A DNA stretch of 64,000 nt from Chitinophaga niabensis (GTDB lineage Bacteria > Bacteroidota > Bacteroidia > Chitinophagales > Chitinophagaceae), in NCBI GenBank assembly GCA_017849435.1, contig JAFIGY010000004.1:61875-125874 (forward strand), written 5' to 3'. Under the pieces are notes generated by a model. It did no database searches. It saw nothing but the letters and a program-made list of their open reading frames with translations, and had not been told where the DNA came from. Numbering within the stretch: position 1 is the stretch's first letter; every line of letters begins with the position of its first letter. Position numbers and translations under genes: made by a program. This document shows positions 27,303-34,778 of this stretch, in pieces.

Positions 27303-27353
27303 AACGGAATGAGGCAGTCCCCGGGCAACACCGGATTGTTTCATTCCGTTTTA
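27303..27353 (+). promoter_or_regulatory. Long-loop hairpin between ccmE and ccmF
   Basis: A perfect 10-bp stem, AACGGAATGA (27303-27312) with TCATTCCGTT (27341-27350), encloses a 28-base loop and is followed by TTAAC. The T-run is short, so it might be a weak terminator, attenuator or RNA-stability element that sets the CcmE/CcmF ratio. No known riboswitch is recognised. Confidence 0.5.
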
Positions 27354-27376
27354 ACTTAAACCTTACGCCAAACACA

Positions 27377-29881
27377 TTGGAAAATATTAAATACATAGGA
27401 GAACATCTGCTGCCTGGTCAGCTCGGACATTTTTTCAGCATCCTGGCTTTCGTTGCTTCCACAGTGGCCGCCATCGCTTATTTTAACAGCGTTCGCGCGA
27501 AAGAAGAGTTGAAAAAGGCCTCCTGGCTTAAGATGGGCCGTTGGGCTTTTATCATCCAGGCCATCTCCGTATTCGCCGTATTCGGTTCCCTGTATTACAT
27601 CATTTCCAACCACTATTTTGAATATAAGTACGCCTGGCAGCACTCTTCCCGGGATATGGAAATGAAATATCTCCTGAGCTGCTTCTGGGAAGGGCAGGAG
27701 GGTAGCTTCATTCTCTGGAGCATGTGGCACAGCATACTGGGCCTGATCCTCATCAATACTACCAAAAAATGGGAAGCCCCGGTAATGGCCATCCTGGCTT
27801 TTGCGCAGATATGCCTGGCTTCCATGGTGCTGGGTATTTATATCGATTTGCCGGGATTTGAGTACCGGTTAGGAAGCAATCCTTTTATCCTCATGCGGCA
27901 GGATGCGCCGGATTCTCCGATCTTCCAAAACCCTAACTACCTGCAGTTCAAACAGTTTGCAGAAGGTCGCGGTTTGAACGAACTGCTGCGTAACTACTGG
28001 ATGGTGATCCACCCGCCCGTATTGTTCCTCGGCTTTGCTTCCGTGATCGTTCCTTTTGCTTTTGCCGTGGCCGGTCTCTGGACCAAACAATACGGCGATT
28101 GGGTAAAGCCCGCTATGCCCTGGACGCTCTTCGCCACGATGGTGCTGGGAACCGGTATCATGATGGGGGCGGCCTGGGCCTATGAATCCCTGACATTCGG
28201 CGGTTACTGGGCCTGGGATCCCGTAGAGAACGCTTCCCTCGTACCCTGGCTGACACTTGTGGCGGCTATACATACCATGCTCGCTTACCGCAGCTCCGGG
28301 CATGCACTTCGCTCTACTTTTTTCTTCCTCATTATATCCTTCGTGCTGATCCTGTATTCCACTTTCCTGACGAGGAGCGGCGTACTGGGACAAACCTCCG
28401 TGCATTCGTTCACAGATCTGGGCATGAGCGGGCAGCTGCTCATCTACATGGGCATCTTCACCATTCCCGCATTCTGGTTATTGATCAGGCGAAACAAGCA
28501 CATTCCGAAGATACAGAAGGAAGAAAGCTCCTATTCCCGGGAATTCTGGCTGTTCGTAGGCGCCCTCATCCTCATGGTGTCCGCCATTCAGGTGACGTTC
28601 ACTACATCCATCCCGGTATGGAACAAGCTGCTCGCGCTGTTCGGACTGAAAAAACTTTTCAACCTGGAAGACTTTGCTCCTCCCGCCAATCCCGTTTTTC
28701 ACTATAACCAGATACAGATCTGGCTGGCTACCGTGATCGGGCTGCTCACGGCGGTGGTGCAATACCTGAAATATAAGGATACGCCCAAAGGCACAGTGCT
28801 GAAGAAGCTGGCTGTGCCCACGCTTGTGTCGCTGCTGATCACCATCCTCATCGGCTGGTTCGGAAAGATCGATTTTATTAAATACGGCGCCGGCTTCCTC
28901 GTAGCTATTTTTATCATGCTGTTTGCCAGTGTGTACGCCGTTGTAGCGAACAGCTGGTATATCATGACCGCGCTCAAAGGAAAGATGAAATCTGCCGGCG
29001 CTTCCGTGGCGCATATCGGCTTCGGGCTGGTACTGCTGGGTGTGCTGATCTCTTCTTCCAAAATGGAAATATTGTCAATAGACAGTATGGGTATGCTCAC
29101 CGGGTACTTCACTAAAGAAAGCGGTCAGAACTCAAGGGAGAATATCATGCTGCCGAAAGGCATGCCGGTACAGATGGGACCTTATTTTGTCACCTATCGC
29201 GGGGATTCCGTTGGAACGGCGGACAGGTCCAAAACGTTCTTTGTAATGGATTACGAGCGGAAGGAGCATATGGAGGCCGATGTGAAAGAGCGCTTCACCC
29301 TGTATCCGGACGCGTTCATGGAAGTACGCGGACAAGAGGGGATCACTCCCAACCCGGATTCCAAGCATTACCTTACGAAAGACATCTTCACTTATATCAC
29401 AGCAGTGCCGAAGAAAGGAGTAGTAACCGATACCCTGCCTTACACGCCACATATTGTGAAACAGGGAGATACCATTTTCTTCTCCAGGGGCTTCATGGTG
29501 CTTACCGGCCTGAAAACGCCTCCTGTACAGCATAATAACTATCAGCCTGAGCCGGGAGATATTGCCGTTGGCGCACAAATACAGGTACATACCCGGGACA
29601 ACAGGGAGTTCCGGCTGCAGCCCATTTATTTTATCAGGGACAGCAGTTTCCAGTCCAACGTACCGGATACGCTCGGCCAGTTCTCCATGGCAGTACGTTT
29701 CACCAGGATATTGCCGAATGAGAATAAAGTAGAACTGGAGGTCAAGGAAAGCCGTGAGCCAATGGATTACGTGGTGATGAAAGCCCTCGTATTCCCGTAC
29801 ATCAATGTGCTGTGGATCGGTATCCTCGTGATGATCGCCGGGTTTATCATGAGCATCCGGCAACGCTTCAGGAGATCATAA
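27377..29881 (+). CDS. ccmF: CcmF-type heme lyase subunit
   Basis: 834 residues, polytopic. It attaches heme to apocytochrome c with CcmE as donor. Visible motifs are the first helices (GQLGHFFSILAF), WMVIHPPVLFLGFA (~205-218; external His), the tryptophan-rich WWD-type segment FGGYWAWDPVENASL (~275-290), and later helices followed by a periplasmic beta-rich domain (~590-800) and a final helix. The frame opens with TTG (27377); the product start ENIKYIGEHLLPG fits family members, so a non-ATG start is likely. A terminator follows the gene. Confidence 0.93.
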   Translation: MENIKYIGEHLLPGQLGHFFSILAFVASTVAAIAYFNSVRAKEELKKASWLKMGRWAFIIQAISVFAVFGSLYYIISNHYFEYKYAWQHSSRDMEMKYLLSCFWEGQEGSFILWSMWHSILGLILINTTKKWEAPVMAILAFAQICLASMVLGIYIDLPGFEYRLGSNPFILMRQDAPDSPIFQNPNYLQFKQFAEGRGLNELLRNYWMVIHPPVLFLGFASVIVPFAFAVAGLWTKQYGDWVKPAMPWTLFATMVLGTGIMMGAAWAYESLTFGGYWAWDPVENASLVPWLTLVAAIHTMLAYRSSGHALRSTFFFLIISFVLILYSTFLTRSGVLGQTSVHSFTDLGMSGQLLIYMGIFTIPAFWLLIRRNKHIPKIQKEESSYSREFWLFVGALILMVSAIQVTFTTSIPVWNKLLALFGLKKLFNLEDFAPPANPVFHYNQIQIWLATVIGLLTAVVQYLKYKDTPKGTVLKKLAVPTLVSLLITILIGWFGKIDFIKYGAGFLVAIFIMLFASVYAVVANSWYIMTALKGKMKSAGASVAHIGFGLVLLGVLISSSKMEILSIDSMGMLTGYFTKESGQNSRENIMLPKGMPVQMGPYFVTYRGDSVGTADRSKTFFVMDYERKEHMEADVKERFTLYPDAFMEVRGQEGITPNPDSKHYLTKDIFTYITAVPKKGVVTDTLPYTPHIVKQGDTIFFSRGFMVLTGLKTPPVQHNNYQPEPGDIAVGAQIQVHTRDNREFRLQPIYFIRDSSFQSNVPDTLGQFSMAVRFTRILPNENKVELEVKESREPMDYVVMKALVFPYINVLWIGILVMIAGFIMSIRQRFRRS

Positions 29882-29900
29882 CGATAAAATAAATAGCGAA

Positions 29901-29928
29901 GGGCGGCCTAATTAGGCCGCCCTTTCTT
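29901..29928 (+). terminator. Strong terminator after ccmF
   Basis: A perfect 9-bp GC-rich stem (29901-29909 with 29914-29922), loop AATT, followed by TTTCTT. It closes the ccm unit. Confidence 0.9.
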
Positions 29929-29963
29929 ATATTGTGAAGGTTCATCATGCAAAACCCTCGTCC

Positions 29964-30959
29964 ATGCGTCGTTTTTTAAAAGCATTTTTCCTGGTGGTCG
30001 CATTACTGGCTATCATTTATTTCCTCGGGCCTAAACCCGCTCCACCCGTAGTTTCCGGCGCATTGCCGGAAGTGCCCGCCACTGCTGTCGACCTGCAGCA
30101 GTATGTGGAGCATAAGGAGGCGAAATTCAGGCTGAAGCCGGAGAACGAAGCCAGGATCGTATGGGAGGATTCCCTCCATCGCAAAACGCCCTACAGCATC
30201 GTGTACCTGCATGGCTTCTCCGCCAGCGAAAAGGAAGGAGATCCGGTGCATCTCAACTTTGCCAGAAGGTTCGGGTATAACCTGTATCTCTCCCGGCTGG
30301 ATCAACACGGACTCGATACCGCGGACGCCCTCGTGGGTATGACCGCCTCCGGCTTGCTCCGCGATGCCCGGGAGGCGCTGGCGATCGGGAAGCAGTTGGG
30401 GGACAAGGTGATCCTGATGGGCACCTCCACCGGCGGCACCCTCGCATTGTTGATGGCTGCCGAATATCCGAATGACGTGGCCGCTGTAATTAACATGTCT
30501 CCCAACATCGCCATCAATGAGTCGATGATATGGATGCTGGATAAGCCCTGGGGACTTGAAATAGCACGACTCGTGAAAGGAGGAAAGTATAATGAATACA
30601 AACCGGAGAATCCTGAAAAAGCCAAATACTGGGATACGAAATACCGGCTGGAGGCCGTTGTAGAACTGGAGAACCTGGTGGATCACACCATGACGCATGA
30701 GAACTTTGCCCGCGTGCACCAGCCTGTACTCAACCTGTACTATTACAAGAATGAAAAAGAGCAGGATCCTACAGTAAAGGTTTCCGCTATCCTGGATATG
30801 CACAATGCCCTTGGAACGCCGGACAGTCTGAAAAAGGCCGTGGCCATTCCGAATGCAGGCGCGCATGTACTAGGCTCCAACGTAGTTTCGAAAGACATTC
30901 CCGCCGTGGAATCGGCCATAGCCCTGTGGTGGAAGCAGATAAGCGGGAATCAGAACTAA
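29964..30959 (+). CDS. Alpha/beta hydrolase, membrane-anchored
   Basis: About 331 residues. An N-terminal hydrophobic segment (~4-21) after basic residues gives a membrane anchor or signal. The alpha/beta-hydrolase core shows the oxyanion segment YLHGFS (~76-82), the nucleophile elbow GTSTGG (Ser155) and a C-terminal GAHVLGS with catalytic His301. The ATG at 29964 is chosen over a GTG at 29934. It is probably an esterase or lipase of the envelope; the substrate is unknown. No clear operon partner. Confidence 0.88.
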   Translation: MRRFLKAFFLVVALLAIIYFLGPKPAPPVVSGALPEVPATAVDLQQYVEHKEAKFRLKPENEARIVWEDSLHRKTPYSIVYLHGFSASEKEGDPVHLNFARRFGYNLYLSRLDQHGLDTADALVGMTASGLLRDAREALAIGKQLGDKVILMGTSTGGTLALLMAAEYPNDVAAVINMSPNIAINESMIWMLDKPWGLEIARLVKGGKYNEYKPENPEKAKYWDTKYRLEAVVELENLVDHTMTHENFARVHQPVLNLYYYKNEKEQDPTVKVSAILDMHNALGTPDSLKKAVAIPNAGAHVLGSNVVSKDIPAVESAIALWWKQISGNQN

Positions 30960-31002
30960 TTCGTAACTTGGCTTTATCGGAATTACAATAAATCACAGGC
31001 CC

Positions 31003-31602
31003 GTGTTTCGTTTTTTGATCATCGCTACGATATGTATCCTGTGCCAGACCTATACCGCTGCTGCGCAGCAACGTACGGCTACAGATACAGTCGCGCTACG
31101 GGCCGTTATATACGGAAACGATACCATCCCTTCCATCACCCTGCAGATATTCGAAGTAGTGGACAGGCTGCCCAAACGCCTGCGTAAAGAGCGCGAACGC
31201 TGGACGCGCCTGCGGAATGCCGTTTATGTCACTTATCCTTACGCCGTTTCCGCCGGCCGTATTCTCAAAGATGTGAATCACCAGCTGGATGTGTTGCCTG
31301 ATAAGAAGCAACGCAAGGCCTATCTGGCTTCTAAAGAAAAAGAGCTAAGGGCTGAATTCGGCAACAAGCTGGAAAACCTCTCCATGTACCAGGGTAAAGT
31401 GCTCATGAAGCTGATCCACCGGGAAACCGGAGAGAATTGTTACGAGATCATCAAGGAAATGAAAGGCGGTTTCAATGCCCGCGTGTATCAAACCGTCGCT
31501 TTCTTCTTCGGCGGTAATCTGAAAAGCGAATTCAATGCGGAAGATGATAAGGATATTGAGATGATCGTGCAGGAGATACAGTTGTATAATCGGTTTAATT
31601 GA
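31003..31602 (+). CDS. DUF4294 family secreted protein
   Basis: 199 residues starting from GTG. Signal peptide cut near AAAQ (residue 21). The mature protein has the DUF4294 pattern: PSITLQIFEVVDRLPKRLRK, RLRNAVYVTYPYA, RKAYLASKEKELRAEFGNKL and LIHRETGENCYEIIKEMKGGF. The family is Bacteroidota-restricted and of unknown function, probably periplasmic. The upstream region holds a weak TAACTTGG -7-like box (30964-30971). Confidence 0.85.
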   Translation: MFRFLIIATICILCQTYTAAAQQRTATDTVALRAVIYGNDTIPSITLQIFEVVDRLPKRLRKERERWTRLRNAVYVTYPYAVSAGRILKDVNHQLDVLPDKKQRKAYLASKEKELRAEFGNKLENLSMYQGKVLMKLIHRETGENCYEIIKEMKGGFNARVYQTVAFFFGGNLKSEFNAEDDKDIEMIVQEIQLYNRFN

Positions 31603-31627
31603 TGCTTTCTTTGTACCTTCAGGTTAT

Positions 31628-31921
31628 ATGTATACAATAAATCAAATATTATCGAAGCTTCGGTTGAAGAAACCGGAACTGGAACGTAAATATGCCGTTT
31701 CAGAATTAGGGGTGTTTGGTTCCTATGTACGGGGAGATTTTAATGAAGGAAGCGACATAGATATTTTAGTTGATTTTAGCAAGCGGATAGATGGATTTCA
31801 GTATATAAGGCTGGCACATGAACTGGAAGATATGTTCGACTGTAAAATAGACGTGGTTTCCCGTGGTGGGATCAAGCAAACCTATTTGCCATATGTTGAA
31901 AATAGCCTGATTCATGTCTGA
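31628..31921 (+). CDS. MNT-type nucleotidyltransferase (antitoxin-like)
   Basis: 97 residues, a minimal nucleotidyltransferase. The active-site strand is complete: GSYVRG (31-36) and SDIDILVD (42-49) with Asp43 and Asp45. In HEPN-MNT systems such proteins neutralise the HEPN RNase, often by adding adenylates to it. The partner gene starts inside this gene's stop region but is broken (see the next entry), so this is now probably an orphan antitoxin. Confidence 0.88.
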   Translation: MYTINQILSKLRLKKPELERKYAVSELGVFGSYVRGDFNEGSDIDILVDFSKRIDGFQYIRLAHELEDMFDCKIDVVSRGGIKQTYLPYVENSLIHV

Positions 31922-32062
31922 AAGAGAAGTTTCGCTATTACTCTCCGATATTGTAAGTGCCATTGACAAAATCAAAACTTACACATACGGATACACCTTC
32001 AATTTCGCCTGAACGATCTGAGGGAGCAAACCTGTAGTTTGCAGGAAGAATTGAAGGATTAG
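31914..32062 (+). pseudogene. HEPN (HepT/DUF86-type) toxin remnant with internal deletion
   Basis: An ATG at 31914 overlaps the MNT stop codon, as in intact HEPN-MNT pairs. The frame reads MSEREVSLLLSDIVSAIDKI... then KTYTYGYTFNFA and stops at 32010-32012 after 32 residues, matching only the N-terminus of DUF86 proteins (normally ~110-120). The next frame over, from 32003 to 32062, reads RLNDLREQTCSLQEELKD and a stop, which looks like the C-terminus of the family. The middle, including the catalytic R-x4-6-H motif, is absent. I read this as an inactivating internal deletion, not a sequencing slip, because too much is missing. Confidence 0.65.
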
Positions 32063-32073
32063 CATCCTTACGA

Positions 32074-32105
32074 TTTGGTACATCCCCCCATAACCCCGAA
32101 CTTCG
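32074..32105 (+). promoter_or_regulatory. Candidate promoter of bshB1
   Basis: TTTG (32074-32077), a 20-base spacer, and GAACTTCG (32098-32105), which has two mismatches to TAnnTTTG. It ends 21 bases before the bshB1 ATG, a reasonable distance. A weak call. Confidence 0.35.
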
Positions 32106-32126
32106 CCCTGCAAAAATTCAAGAAAC

Positions 32127-32858
32127 ATGAAGCTGGATATACTCGCAATTGCCGCCCATCCGGACGATGTGGAACTCTCCTGTGCCGGAACCCTTATGGT
32201 GCACGCATTACAAGGTATGAAAGTAGGGGTGGTGGATCTCACCCAGGGAGAACTTGGAACCCGCGGTACGCCCGAAGGCCGGTTAAAGGAAGCGCAGGAT
32301 GCTGCACAACTGATGGGACTGGAGATAAGGGAAAATCTCGGACTGGCGGACGGATTCTTTCAAAACACCCGGGAAGACCAGATGGCCGTGATCCGTGTCA
32401 TCCGCAAGTTCCGGCCGGACATTATACTGGCGAACGCGATCGACGACAGGCATCCTGATCATGGTCGCGCAGCGCGACTCATTGCAGACAGCTGTTTTCT
32501 GGCGGGGCTCCGCAAGATAGAAACATTCGACAGCAACGGGCAACCGCAAATCGCCTGGCGTCCCAAACAGGTATTTCATTTCCTGCAGGATCGTTTCCAT
32601 CAGCCGGATTTTGTAGTGGATATTTCCACAGTGATCGACCGGAAGATTGAAAGCATCAAATGCTTCAAAAGCCAGTTCCTCGCAGATAAAGATCATGAGC
32701 CGCAAACCTATATCTCATCTCCCGAATTCTTTGACAGTGTGATCTATCGCTCCAAGATGCTGGGGAAAATGGTGGGCGTAACGCATGCAGAAGGCTATAC
32801 TTCCGCGAAGATGCTGGGAGTGCGGAGCCTGAAGGATTTCATCAACGAAACTACCTGA
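32127..32858 (+). CDS. bshB1: Bacillithiol biosynthesis deacetylase BshB1
   Basis: 243 residues, LmbE/PIG-L zinc deacetylase family. The metal motif AHPDDVE is at 10-16 (His11, Asp13, Asp14) and HPDH at 109-112. BshB1 removes acetate from N-acetylglucosaminyl malate in the bacillithiol pathway. The sequence GELGTRGTPEGR and the C-terminal ESIKCFKSQFLADKD..EPQTYISSP pattern support BshB1 instead of other LmbE proteins. Bacillithiol use fits the YfiT/BstA-like protein at 17654. Confidence 0.92.
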   Translation: MKLDILAIAAHPDDVELSCAGTLMVHALQGMKVGVVDLTQGELGTRGTPEGRLKEAQDAAQLMGLEIRENLGLADGFFQNTREDQMAVIRVIRKFRPDIILANAIDDRHPDHGRAARLIADSCFLAGLRKIETFDSNGQPQIAWRPKQVFHFLQDRFHQPDFVVDISTVIDRKIESIKCFKSQFLADKDHEPQTYISSPEFFDSVIYRSKMLGKMVGVTHAEGYTSAKMLGVRSLKDFINETT

Positions 32859-32868
32859 TCTTTATAAG

Positions 32869-32903
32869 GCCGGAACAGTATAGACTGCTTCCGGCTTTTT
32901 TAT
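32869..32903 (+). terminator. Terminator of bshB1, possibly shared with the convergent sigma gene
   Basis: Stem GCCGGAA-CAG (32869-32878) pairs with CTG-TTCCGGC (32885-32895), with one bulged C, and is followed by a run of seven T. The T-run reaches the stop codon of the convergent sigma-factor gene. Confidence 0.75.
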
Positions 32904-33484
32904 TTCAGAAGGATCCATATCCATATACCCACGGAAATATCTTTCAGCAATGTCCGCAAATGATGCAGGGCATGTGTCAGCTGATTCTCCACTGTTCTTT
33001 TAGATATCCCCAGTTTCCCCGCGATCTGATCATTGGTAAGATGTTGGCGCCGGCTCAGAATAAAGATCTCGCGACAACGTTTGGGCAAAGTGTGCAGGAA
33101 TTCTTCCACACTGTTTTCCAGTTCGCGGTAGCGCAGGTTTTCATCTCCTTCATTTCCACTGGTATGCTGACTGTAAGCTTCCAGGTTCTCCGGATGTGTT
33201 ACCGGCTGGGCTTTTGCACTCTTGAGATATTTATAGACATGATATCTTCCGGCTGCACGCAGATAAGCAGAGAAGGAAAGGATGCGCAGATGATCGCGTT
33301 TCAGCCAGATGTTGAGGAAGATGTCGTGCGTGATCTCCTTACTCGCCCCCTCGTCCCGCAAATACCTGTAAACCGTTGTATACACCTGCTCCCAGTAACG
33401 ATCGAAGAAAACGGCAAAAGCGTTATGATCGCCATTTAGAATGGAATCCCATAAAACGTGGTCAGTTGGATAATGCCGGTGCAT
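32900..33484 (-). CDS. ECF-type RNA polymerase sigma factor (PUL-associated)
   Basis: 194 residues from ATG 33484; an upstream frame to 33553 adds a poor leader. Sigma region 2 covers ~20-90 (NAFAVFFDRYWEQVYTTVYR, ASKEITHDIFLNIW) and region 4 covers ~130-180 (LPKRCREIFILSRRQHLTND, GKLGISKRTVENQL). The C-terminal hydrophobic tail (VGIWIWILL) is common in the Bacteroidota PUL sigma group. It is divergent from the FecR gene 116 bases away, so the pair likely governs the SusCD-DUF3823-enzyme operon to the right. Confidence 0.93.
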   Translation of the reverse strand: MHRHYPTDHVLWDSILNGDHNAFAVFFDRYWEQVYTTVYRYLRDEGASKEITHDIFLNIWLKRDHLRILSFSAYLRAAGRYHVYKYLKSAKAQPVTHPENLEAYSQHTSGNEGDENLRYRELENSVEEFLHTLPKRCREIFILSRRQHLTNDQIAGKLGISKRTVENQLTHALHHLRTLLKDISVGIWIWILLK

Positions 33485-33600
33485 AGAAAGGATGGTAGTT
33501 AAAGGTAGAAACTTTGTACTGGATTTCCAATGCAGAAATTTTTTTGTTTTCATGTGTGTGCTGCTCCAAAAAAGTCTCTTACTCTATATAAACTGCTCGA

Positions 33601-34734
33601 ATGACTCGCGAAGAGTATCTCTCATTATATGAAAAATTCCTGGCAGGCAACTGCTCTGAAGAGGAAAAGGAACTTCTGGCCAATTATATGGACGAGTTCC
33701 GGCTGGAGCAGCATTCGTGGGAAGAAGGAATGGGAGATCATGAAGCGGTGAAAACGGAGATATATGAAAGGCTGCAGGCATCGGTTCAACCCGCACGTCA
33801 GGCTCGCCTTCGCTTCATCACAAGGGCAGCCGCAGCTGTTCTGGCGATAGTAGCAGCAGGAACATTATTGCAAATAGTCTTTCATCCATTTTTCCATAAA
33901 AAAAATGAGCCATCCGTAGCAACCGTGCCTTCTCCTTCCATTACTCCCGGGGGTAACAAGGCTACGTTAACACTCGCGAATGGACAGGTAATTGTGCTGG
34001 ACAGTACCAGGAGCGGGGTGCTCGCCATGCAGAACGGTGTGGAAGTAAGACAGACAGGAGAAGGACAGGTGATATATGGTGATCTGCAATCGCTGACCGG
34101 CGCATCCGCTTTCAATACCATTTCCACGCCGATCGGCGGCCAGTTCCAGGTAACATTGGAAGATGGCACGAAAGTATGGCTGAATGCCACATCATCGCTG
34201 CGTTTCCCTGCAAGGTTCAGCGCAAATGAAAGAGCGGTACAGATCACCGGTGAAGCATATTTCGAAGTGACGAAGAACGAAGCGAAACCTTTCCGCGTAA
34301 CATTCAACGGCAATATCGTAACGGTGCTCGGCACACATTTTAATATCATGGCCTATCCGGATGAAGCCCGAAGTAAGGTGACCCTGCTGGAAGGTGCGGT
34401 GGACGTCAGTAATCAAAGCAGTCATCAGGTGTTGAAACCCGGCATGCAGGCGGTGATCGGCGACCTCATAACGGTCCGCAAGGCCAATACGGAAGAAGCC
34501 GTGGCCTGGAAGAACGGTTACTTTGTATTTGATCAGGAAAACATTCAAAGCATCATGCGAAAAATAGCCCGGTGGTACGATGTAACGGTCGTATATGAAG
34601 GAGATATGAGGGGGAGGGAATTCTCGGGAACGATTTCACGTTTTAAAAATGTATCCGAAGTGCTGGACATGCTCGAACTCACAGAAAGTGTCCATTTTCA
34701 TCTGCAAGGAAAAAACATAAAAGTTACCCCATAA
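33601..34734 (+). CDS. FecR-family anti-sigma regulator
   Basis: 377 residues, inner-membrane. The cytosolic N-terminus (~1-70) should bind the sigma factor encoded divergently. One membrane helix (~71-95) follows. The periplasmic FecR domain (~140-230; STPIGGQFQVTLEDGTKVWLNA) and DUF4974 (~308-375) sense the STN domain of the SusC protein encoded 44 bases downstream. This is the normal layout for cell-surface signalling: bound ligand shifts STN, FecR then releases or activates sigma. Confidence 0.93.
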   Translation: MTREEYLSLYEKFLAGNCSEEEKELLANYMDEFRLEQHSWEEGMGDHEAVKTEIYERLQASVQPARQARLRFITRAAAAVLAIVAAGTLLQIVFHPFFHKKNEPSVATVPSPSITPGGNKATLTLANGQVIVLDSTRSGVLAMQNGVEVRQTGEGQVIYGDLQSLTGASAFNTISTPIGGQFQVTLEDGTKVWLNATSSLRFPARFSANERAVQITGEAYFEVTKNEAKPFRVTFNGNIVTVLGTHFNIMAYPDEARSKVTLLEGAVDVSNQSSHQVLKPGMQAVIGDLITVRKANTEEAVAWKNGYFVFDQENIQSIMRKIARWYDVTVVYEGDMRGREFSGTISRFKNVSEVLDMLELTESVHFHLQGKNIKVTP

Positions 34735-34778
34735 TTAACGTAAGCCAAAACTAGTACATAAACCAAAATCAGAGCTGT

